DNA of 64,000 nucleotides, taken from Leptidea sinapis. Taxonomy: Eukaryota > Arthropoda > Insecta > Lepidoptera > Pieridae. This document shows, in pieces, positions 56,625-64,000 of this stretch; positions within the stretch are counted from its first letter, which is position 1; the number at the start of each line of letters is the position of its first letter. A model generated the notes under the pieces. The model saw only the letters and a program-made list of their open reading frames with translations, was not told where the DNA came from and made no database searches. The position numbers and the translations under genes are program-made. The stretch lies in contig NC_066270.1 in assembly GCF_905404315.1 (NCBI RefSeq), positions 11,178,001 to 11,242,000 of the forward strand. The letters run 5' to 3'.

Positions 56625-57090
56625 ATGTCACAGGACAAACAGGGCAGCAACACCACGGCACCCCGCTCCACGCTTAACGTGGACTTTTGTAACATCCGAG
56701 GAATTCACTCCAACTTAAACGCCGTCCACCACTACCTTGAGACGGCGCAGCCGGCCTTGTGTTTCCTTACGGAGACGCAGATATCTCGACCTGGCGATAC
56801 GTCATATTTAACGTACCCCGGGTACAAAATTGAGCATAATTTCATGCCTCATGCCGGGGTATGTGTACGTTAGAGAGGATATCTGCTGTCGCCGTCTCGG
56901 CAATTTTGAGGGTAGGGACCTGTCTACTCTCTGGCTCCGCGTAGATTTAGAGAACCGCGTCCGCATCTATGCGTGTGTCTACAGGTCCCATAGTGGTAAA
57001 GCAGAAACGGATCACCTCATGGGCTGCGTTCAAGCGGCATTTGATGACGTGCTTGCTCAGATCCCCTCCGCTGAAATCGTAGTCTTGTAG
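56625..57090 (+). pseudogene. LINE family A ORF2, endonuclease N-terminus
   Basis: LNVDFCNIRGIHSNLNAVHH, CFLTETQISRPGD, then after a +1 shift near 56860 VYVREDICCRRLGNFEGRDL and RIYACVYRSHSGKAETDH. It stops at EIVVL* exactly where the catalytic GDFN motif should follow. The apurinic-endonuclease-like fold is therefore missing its second half. Confidence 0.85.
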
Positions 57091-57094
57091 AATC

Positions 57095-58034
57095 CCAAGC
57101 CCGTGAACGCTGGAGTGCCCCAAGGCTGTGTGCTATCTCCACGCTGTTTCTTCTGCATATCAATGATATGTTGGACACCGCCAACATGCATTGCTATGCG
57201 GACGACAGCACTGGTGATGCCGAATACACGGGCCATGCAGGTCTCTCTCGGGAAAACGTCGAGCAGTGCCGGGAGAAAGAGAAAAGAAGGTCGCGGAATA
57301 GGGTAAGTTGAACCATGTCCAATTTAACCCCCGGAAGACTCAATTTTGCGCGTTTACCTCTCTTCGAGAACACTTCCCTTAAAGCCTCGCCTAGTATTGG
57401 AATACTGGGTCTTGTAATCTCGAGCGATTGCCGATTCCGAGGCCATCTGGAGGGCAAAGCCAAATTGGCTTCGAAGAAACTGGGCGTCATAAATAGAGCA
57501 CGGCAATACTTCAAGCCGGCCCACATTCTAGCGCTCTACAAAGCGCAGGTCCGGCCTCACATGAAGTATTGCTGTCATCTCTGGTCTGGCGCACCCCAGT
57601 ATCAGCTCGATCCATTTGACCGCGTGCAATGCAGAGCGGCTCGAATTGTCGCGGACCTAGCGCTCTGTGAACGGCTGGATCACTTGGCGTTGCGTAGAGA
57701 CGTCGCTTCATTGTGTGTCTTCTACCGCATTTATCACGGGGAGTGTTCTGAAGAGCTGTTCAACCTGATTCCTGCCGCCGAATTTCACCTTCGCACGACT
57801 CGCCACAAGTTACGATATCATCCCCACCATCTGGATGAGTGGCGGTCCTCCACAGTGCGGTTTTCAAGGAGCTTTCTTCCTCGCACTACGAAGCTGTGGA
57901 ATGAGCTTCCTTGTGCGGTGTTTCCGGGACGATACGACATGGGTACCTTCAAGAAAAGCGCGTACACCTTCCTTAAAGGCCGGCAACGCTCCTGTGATTC
58001 CTCTGGTGTAGCAAGAGAGTGTGGGCGGCGGTGA
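57095..58034 (+). pseudogene. LINE family A ORF2, RT motif B to C-terminus
   Basis: After the deletion the sequence resumes with NAGVPQGCVLSP. The catalytic YADD region is frameshifted (57180-57215), and from about 57360 a clean frame reads LFENTSLKASPSIGILGL, FRGHLEGKAKLASKKLGVI, RPHMKYCCHLWSGAPQY, LRRDVASLCVFYRIYHGEC and FSRSFLPRTTKLWNELP, ending at 58032-58034. This is the post-RT region of family A, complete here unlike in the 34.7-kb copy. Confidence 0.85.
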
Positions 58035-58090
58035 TCACTTAACACCAGGTGACCCGTACGTTCGTTTGTCCTCCTATTCCATAAAAAAAA

Positions 58091-58445
58091 ACACCAGTGG
58101 AAGGCTCGTTTGCACAGGATGCCCGCTAGATTATGGGTACCACAACGGCGCCTATTTCTGCCGTGAAGCAGTAATGTAAGCGTTATTGTGTTTCGGTCTA
58201 AAGGGCGCCGTAGCTAGTGAAATAGCTGGACAAATGAGGCTTAACATCTTATGTCTCTAGGTGACGAGCGCAGTTGTAGTGCCACTCAGAATCTTTGGAT
58301 ATTTCAAGAATCCTGAGCGGCACTGAATTGTGATGGGCAGTGCGCATCAATTACCAATCAATTACAGCGTCCTGTTCGTCTCGTCCCTAATTGTCATCAA
58401 AAAAAAGTGATCAATTAACAACAGGTGACCCGTACGCTCGTTTGT
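58091..58445. mobile_element. Repeat K (minus) followed by a family A end
   Basis: 58091-58395 is a minus-orientation K copy (CACAGGATGCCCGCTAGATT, CGGCGCCTATTTCTGCCGTG, TCAATTACAGCGTCCTGTTC). 58409-58445 is the last bases of family A (CAACAGGTGACCCGTACGCT). Confidence 0.75.
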
Positions 58446-59129
58446 GACTGTTTCAACAATTGTAAAGTTCCGAGTATTATAAAATAGGAAATTATTTTTG
58501 AATTTAGGTATAAATTGAGCAGTAAAGGCGGTGCATATCATTGATACAGTCCACAATAAACCGACAGTAAAACTTGTCAAAATAACATTTTGATAATAAG
58601 AGATAAACCTCTTTAGAGATTACTGTATTGGCATTTCCGAGTATCCAATGCAACATTATCAACAGGTTCACAATAGCAGTGAAAGATGGGCTGGATTATG
58701 AGATTTATTTTATTTTATTTGGAAAACTTACAGTGTAACAATAACTTAATTACTAAAAAATAGTGTGAACATTTTACACCATTTAATAGTTTTCGCATAT
58801 TGTAAATACGGGGCGGTTTGTATGATATGACATAACATTATGATCTAGATAGGATAAAAGAATAAAGTCGAGCTATTACTTGATGTTGTGTTGTTTTTAA
58901 CAGCAAATTTACAATTTTAATTAATAATAAATAAGTATACGGTTCATTAAATTTTAATTAATTTAATTAACCGTATACTTAGATACAATAACTAAAGCGT
59001 CTAAACTTAGTCTTCTAAATTCAGAATCGACTTAAAAATTAGAAGCTTCTGATCACACTGTCCTGAATTTAGTTACTGAATCACTTACCACTTAAAGCGC
59101 GACGAAGTCGGACGTGTCATATACGAGGA
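58446..59129. other. Unassigned, with one palindrome
   Basis: TAAGTATACGGTT (58932-58944) and AACCGTATACTTA (58969-58981) are exact inverted repeats. Around 58700 a TTTATTTTATTT tract precedes LINE-end-like sequence. No gene. Confidence 0.45.
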
Positions 59130-59390
59130 GGGCTGTAGAACTGTAGAACATGGGTGAGGGAATACTTACGCAAAGATTGGAGATCGTTTGAAATATTATT
59201 AAATCTTGTGACACCGTTTATTCAAAAACATGATACTATTCTACGAGACAGTATTTGTGCAAAAGAAAGGTTGGTCGTAACAGAAAGATTTATTGCAACA
59301 GGAAATTCATATCAAGATTTAAATTCAGTTGTTTAATATCCCAACCCCTGCTGTCAATAATTATTACAGAAACTTGTTGGGCTATTACTA
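59130..59390 (+). pseudogene. PIF/Harbinger transposase N-terminal fragment
   Basis: VREYLRKDWRSFEILLNLVT, IQKHDTILRDSICAKERL and VTERFIATGNSYQDL are the region just before the nuclease core of PIF/Harbinger transposases. After a frameshift near 59325, LISQPLLSIIITETCWAIT follows. The sequence breaks off where the S1-associated body begins at about 59390. Catalytic residues are not included. Confidence 0.78.
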
Positions 59391-59600
59391 ATATGCAAAT
59401 ATTGGGGTTGAGCAGGTTATCAACTGTAAAGTAGATCCTGTAGATGAAGCCACATCCTGAGAGTTGAACAAAGCATACAAGATTTTATAACGATACGTCA
59501 CTCGAACGGCTAGCTCAGTTGGTTAGAGCGCCGACACGGAACGCCGGAGTTCGTAGTTCGAGTCCCGCATCGTTTACAAAATTATGTTTTTCAAACTTTA
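59390..59600 (+). mobile_element. SINE S1 with tRNA-like head
   Basis: Body 59390-59500 (TATTGGGGTTGAGCAGGTTA, GTAGATCCTGTAGATGAAGC), then a tRNA-like unit 59504-59577 with TAGCTCAGTTGGTTAGAGC and an AGTTCGAGTCC B box. The anticodon stem has a mismatch and the loop is again ACGGAAC without U33, so it is not a functional tRNA. It appears to have inserted in the Harbinger fragment. Confidence 0.75.
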
Positions 59601-60477
59601 TTTTTCTATTACTATTATTCGGGATCACAAAACTTAGATACGTCAAAATGAAACAGCCACCAGCGACTGAAATCAGTTTCAATTAATGTAATCGCATTAC
59701 ACCTTTCTAAATGCGTTTCTAAGTAGTCCTCCAAATGATTCTGTCAGTCAGAAACCATACTTATTTCTGAATTCTTCCTTCTTCTTTCTTTTGGAATGCT
59801 AGCTTGCTGAATGCGATTATACTTGTCTAAATTCAGTAACGACTGAATTCAGACGACTAAATTCAGTGAAGTGTATGTAATAAGTGCTTAAGCCCTGTTC
59901 GTGATGGTTGATAAATAAAATAAGAGTTTTTAAATTATTAATAAATTCTTTATTGCCAAACAGAACATTAAGGCAATTAAATAATTAAGCGATGAAGCAA
60001 AAGGCAAAAGGAGATGGCTCAGCTTCATCTGACATGCGATCCCGGATTCATGTTTCCATACAGTTCTGTTTTTCAGCCATCACCTCTCGCTAAGGGTGGG
60101 AGTGGATGTATATTTTTCAACTCTGTAATAAATAAATGTGACTGTGTAATCTACTTAATTTTATTCATTCATATACCATTGGACAAGAGAACCCAAATAT
60201 TACTAACACCACTTACGATGAAGATAAAATGACACAATAAACTTAACACTCGGATAAGCGATCGTAAATAACTGTTCGATAAAGATGATAATGTTTTATA
60301 TTGAGTAATATTCATCAGCTGTTCAGTTCGTGAATGAAATACGGATGCAGTAGGATTACCTACTACATCAGGTGTTGTAATAAGTGGGGGTAATTACTAA
60401 ATGAATACTGAATTATTAATAGAATTCTACATAGAATTATTCTAAAACGTGAGCGCTTAGGGACGCCCGATGGAAGT
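59601..60477. other. No recognised gene; possible Harbinger flank
   Basis: 59830-59870 has several copies of CTAAATTCAG/CTGAATTCAG and resembles 59020-59090 (CTGAATTTAGTTACTGAATC). These could be subterminal repeats of the element that carried the Harbinger fragment. The rest is unassigned. Confidence 0.4.
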
Positions 60478-60715
60478 GATCACGAGTGGAGGTTCATTTG
60501 CGGAGGTTAGCGGATAGGTTATGGTAAATTCTGCCGTGAAGCAGTAATGTGTAATCATTATTGTGTTTCGCTCTGAAGGGCGCTGTAGCTAGTGAAATTA
60601 CTGGGCAAATGAGACTTAACATCTTATGTCTCATGGCGACGAACGCAGTTGTAGTGCCACTCAGAATTTTTGGGTTTTCTGAACGTCCTGCTCGTCTCGT
60701 CCCTTATTGTCATAA
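60478..60715 (-). mobile_element. Dispersed repeat K
   Basis: Minus-orientation K: TTCTGCCGTGAAGCAGTAAT, GAAGGGCGCTGTAGCTAGTG, GTCCTGCTCGTCTCGTCCC. Confidence 0.7.
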
Positions 60716-61053
60716 AAAAATCTATTTAATATTTAAATTGTTTAACTTGAGAAAAGCTTAGTTTACGTAAATTCTATGCATATTAATATGATAATGTAAG
60801 GAAAAGTTCTTTGATTATAATTTTTTTTATTGATTATAAAATATATTTTACTCTTAGCTACAGTTCTTGAATATGTACACAATAAGTATCATTATTTAAT
60901 GCTCTAAAAGTAGCAATTGGTTAGAGTGAGAGAGGAGAAGCCTGCCTACCGCTGCCGTATGCGTGAGAGAAACGGAAGCCAGACAGACTGGCGCCGTAAC
61001 GCGTTACGTTACGAAGCGGTTTAGCCTCCCGTAAGAAGTTATAACTTCAAAAA
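60716..61053. other. No recognised feature
   Basis: No supported gene. Confidence 0.35.
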
Positions 61054-61560
61054 CACATTTTAGCGCTCTACAAAGCACAGGTCCGGCCAAATATGTAGTA
61101 TTGCTGTCATCTCTGGTCTGCTGCAGTATCAGTTTGATCCATTTCACCGCGTGCAATACAGAGCAGCTTTGACTGTCGTGAATTTTTGAACGGCGGGATC
61201 ACATGGCGTTGCGTAGAGACGTCGCCTCATTGTGTGTCTTCTATCGAATTTATCACTGGGTGTTCTGAAGAGCTGTTTCACCTGATTCCTGCAGTTGCAT
61301 TCCTTGCACATCTCGCCACAAACTAGGATATCATCCCCACCATCTGGATGGAGTTTTAAAGAACTTTCTTCTTTATACAAACCAACGTTAGAATGAATAT
61401 CCTTGTGTGGTACTTTCAGGACGATACGACATGGGTACCTTCAAAAGAACGCGTACACCTTCCTTAAACCGGCAACGCTCCTACGCTAATGCAGGAGAGT
61501 TGAACAGCGGTGATCACTTAACACCAGGTGACCCGTACACTCAATTGTCCACTCTTCTAT
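61054..61560 (+). mobile_element. LINE family A, decayed 3' part
   Basis: TTTTAGCGCTCTACAAAGCA to CACTTAACACCAGGTGACCC in the order of 57525-58060, with many small deletions. No intact frame. Confidence 0.8.
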
Positions 61561-61886
61561 AAGAAAAGGATACAATTATAATTGATAATAAGAAAATAAT
61601 ACTAAAAACAATAGAAGAATACTTACTGATAGAAGAACAATACAAGTAATGAATCTCGTAATTTTTAACACCAATTTTTTGTTACTTTTTAATTAACATG
61701 TTTTAATGTCAATATTATTTTTAATGTCGGTATTTTCCATTTAATTGACATTACACTAGCATAAAGATAAAGAAAACGTGCGAGAAAGAAGAGCATATCT
61801 AAGAAATAGCAAGATAGAAAAGATAAGTGAATCGTTTGTTACTGTAACCAAGTCTTCAACAGACAGCTATGTTTGGTATTACCGCG
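61561..61886. other. No recognised feature
   Basis: AT-rich, no supported gene. Confidence 0.35.
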
Positions 61887-62180
61887 TTACGGCCGTTCCT
61901 AATATTCAGTTTATCTCCGGTTGTGGCCTACTTGAGATAAAAATCGTAACTATCGTTGTCTTTTTTGTCCCAATAAAGTCATCGACGGTAACTCACCTTA
62001 CCCGTACACGCTGTCTGTCAATGGGAGGACGTATAGCTTACCAGCGATAGAAGTTTGTATGGAAATTGCAATTCACGCGACCCAATATAAGGCGATAAGA
62101 ATGTGTGATTGGGTATATTGGGACCGTAGAAGGTAGTAATTTATCTCAGTCTGTAGATAGTATATTGGCAACGGTCGTTA
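61887..62180. mobile_element. M1 MITE, copy 1
   Basis: Ends TTACGGCCGTTCCTAATATT and TATATTGGCAACGGTCGTTA are inverted, with TTA inside or as target duplication. Shares about 290 bp with 62880-63194, including ACGTATAGCTTACCAGCGAT and TTGTATGGAAATTGCAATTC. Non-coding. Confidence 0.8.
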
Positions 62181-62404
62181 GTACTTTGAATATCAAACCA
62201 TCAGCTAACGAAAGTGGTCGCTCATTTTCTGTTAGGTGCTCTATACGACAGTATATACTAAGTGTATGGTATTATCATTTGTATGAAGTCGTAAATTTTT
62301 CCGTGGTAGATTTCATTTACGATGCAATCTGACCAATGAATCGATTTTTTTTTCTATTTCATGGGTAGATAGTACATTAATTACACAAATGAATTATATA
62401 ATCG

Positions 62405-62590
62405 AAATTTATGAATGATGCGAGACTCGTACCTTGTCCTCTCGCGTTCCATGCGAGCGCTCTTCCACTGAGCCAACCGTTTGAGTTCCGCAACGTTCAT
62501 AAATTTTGTTTTTAAATTTTATTTGTGTAATTAATGCAAAAGTGAGGGTTATCATTTAAAAAAATAACAAATTGTCTATACAAGAATACA
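62405..62590 (-). mobile_element. tRNA-headed SINE S1
   Basis: On the minus strand: A box TGGCTCAGTGGAAGAGC, stem CTCGC/GCGAG around ATGGAAC, B box GGTACGAGTCT (tRNA-like unit about 62418-62490). Upstream of the head (62510-62580) lies sequence shared with the 3.7-kb copy. Confidence 0.7.
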
Positions 62591-62879
62591 ACATTTCATA
62601 TAATTTGTTACAGGCGAATTATATATTATTTTATCAATTTACAACGGATTTTTTTTACATAAGTATCGAAAATTCAGTCACTTATAAAAAAACAGTTCAA
62701 ATTATTTAACTTACTTTAAAATAATCCAAAATAAATGTATTACTTGTAAATTGTAATCATACTTCGTACATAACATTAAATTTGTAATAAAGGAATAAAT
62801 TTCACAATAAATCATTATTATTAATAATACTTATAAAATTACACTTATAACACATACCTAACATTATCATTCGTTCATG

Positions 62880-63194
62880 TACGGCCGTTCCCAATATTCA
62901 ATCTATCTCTAACTTAAGATGAAAATCGTAACTATCGTTGACTTTTCTGTCCCAATAAACTTATCGACGGTTACTCACCTTATCCGTGCTCGCTGTCTGT
63001 GAATGGGACGACGTATAGCTTACCAGCGATATAAAATTTGTATGGAAATTGCAATTCACGCGTCCCAATATAAGGCGATATGAATGACTTATCGAGTAAA
63101 TTGGGACAGCTTCAGATTATTGACAGCTAATTACTGACAGTAGAACGTAGTATTTTATCTCTATCTATAGATAGTATATTGACAACGGGCGTTA
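62880..63194. mobile_element. M1 MITE, copy 2
   Basis: Starts ACGGCCGTTCCCAATATTC and ends TATATTGACAACGGGCGTT. Same interior as copy 1, plus the block CAGATTATTGACAGCTAATT also present in segment B of the 17-23-kb block. Confidence 0.85.
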
Positions 63195-63454
63195 TAAGTT
63201 TCATTAATATAACTTCTAAAGTTCATAAAGGTTACTTGTGGTCAAGGCTATTTACAAACACACTGTACATAGTATGATTCATCATTCGACATTTATATAT
63301 ACAAATATGTGCATTAACACGTGACTTAAAACTTGTTTGTTATAAATAAAAATAAAGGTTTTCTAGACACTTAAAGTTACCAATGGATTAGCACAAAGTT
63401 GCGGAACATTATTACAACTCAATAATATGCACAACTATTGTAATTATTAATATA

Positions 63455-63550
63455 ATATTAACACACTTTTACACAAACATCCATGACTCGGAAACAAACA
63501 TTCATATTCATAATATATATGATTGCACCTACCGGGATTCGAACCCAATG
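63455..63550 (-). mobile_element. SINE family S2, with B box
   Basis: Minus strand: GGGTTCGAATCCCGGTAGG (63530-63548) then GTTTCCGAGTCATGGATGTT and GTGTAAAAGTGTG. Same family as 25.2 and 43.3 kb. Confidence 0.7.
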
Positions 63551-63699
63551 ATATTATATATATATAATTACAAAAAGAATACTAAAAAACCTCACAAAAC
63601 CAATTGACTCTGGACACAATCCAACATTAGTAATTATTTTGTTAATATTTATGAGTAAATAATACTTTTTCATTATTACAGTCAGACAATATTCAGAAA

Positions 63700-63952
63700 C
63701 GCACACAAGATGTGTCATAGGCAAAAGTGGAAATGGATTGGACACATTTTGAGGGAAAAGAAAGGGAAATGGACAAAAACCGTTACAGAATGATATCCAA
63801 GAGACGGGAAACGAAGGAAAGGTAGTCAGATTAGAAGGTGGGAGGATGATTTTCAAAGGATAGCAGGACCGGACTGGATGAGAGTTGCTAGAGACCGAAT
63901 GAAGTGGAAGTCCTTAGAGAAGGCCTTTGTCGAGAGACAAATTACTAGTTAA
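63700..63952 (+). pseudogene. RTE-type LINE, ORF C-terminus
   Basis: Plus-strand residues KWIGHILREKKGKWTKTV, EWYPRDGKRRKG-like, RRWEDDFQRIAGPDWMRVAR, WKSLEKAFVERQITS then TAA at 63950. This is the end of an RTE ORF2 from a different subfamily than the three minus copies. The frame is open for the last about 75 codons apart from one change after TVTE. Confidence 0.82.
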
Positions 63953-64000
63953 GCTAATTTAAGTTTTATTTATAACAAAAATTAAGTTACTAGTAATAAT

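Larger units (their letters stand above)
56326..58090 (+). mobile_element. LINE family A with intact ends and central deletion
   Basis: Begins near CCCCGGGGCGTAAAAAGAAT and GTAAGAGGCAACTACGGGCT (5' UTR), runs through the endonuclease N-terminus, then jumps at about 57090 to the RT motif B region, and ends in the family 3' end plus A-run at 58082-58090. It is the only family A copy here that keeps the 5' region. Confidence 0.88.

Noticed and set aside
59504..59577. Possible tRNA gene
   Set aside because: Same reason: mismatch in the anticodon stem, loop ACGGAAC, and a SINE body attached upstream.

Overview
The window looks like insect nuclear DNA, most likely from a moth or butterfly. The base composition is AT-rich. 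There is almost no dense coding, no operon structure and no CRISPR array. Nearly every recognisable sequence is a transposable element of the kinds that dominate lepidopteran genomes: Jockey/CR1-type LINEs, RTE C-terminal fragments, tRNA-headed SINEs, short Helitrons ending in CTAG, and hAT, P, mariner and Harbinger relics. The species cannot be told from the sequence alone.

Only one convincing host gene is present, at 51264-51836 (+). It encodes a 190-residue secreted protein with a signal peptide and the PSI-TIG-half-PSI arrangement of a plexin ectodomain, but no Sema domain, no membrane segment and no intracellular part. A splice donor (50681) and acceptor (51253) suggest one 5' untranslated exon, and AATAAA lies at 51945. 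A P-element-like non-autonomous transposon (50229-50593) that keeps the first codons of a THAP domain sits immediately upstream of the proposed first exon.

Layout. 1-7000: AT-rich DNA with a fold-back element, a 140-bp minisatellite and LINE/SINE pieces. 7085-10750: a SINE and a near-complete but broken CR1-group LINE (-). 11.7-13.6 kb: a GC-rich palindrome, a retroelement fragment and an internally deleted mariner. 14.2-16.5 kb: a LINE (-) with an intact 677-codon RT frame. 16.9-23.7 kb: a rearranged block in which segments occur two or three times, direct and inverted, joined by about 2.4 kb of decamer (CACGCACACA-like) arrays in both orientations. 24-27 kb: LINE, RTE, SINE, MITE and Helitron pieces. 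27.2-31.6 kb: a Jockey-type element with a 12-bp target-site duplication inserted in an older LINE. 31.6-45 kb: more LINE, RTE, mariner, hAT and Helitron copies, plus a long-inverted-repeat element that received a second, near-identical copy of the 14.5-kb LINE. 44.8-45.0 kb: a tandemly doubled E-box/TATA module with an initiator and poly(A) signals, possibly an LTR. 45-50 kb: SINEs, Helitrons and a 110-120-bp tandem repeat. 50-52 kb: the P-like element and the secreted gene. 52-64 kb: LINE, Penelope (GIY-YIG), PIF/Harbinger, MITE, SINE and RTE fragments.

The genes do not form a pathway. The window records successive insertions, several with readable nesting order. Family labels A-G (LINEs), K, N, S1, S2 and M1 are local names used here to link copies.
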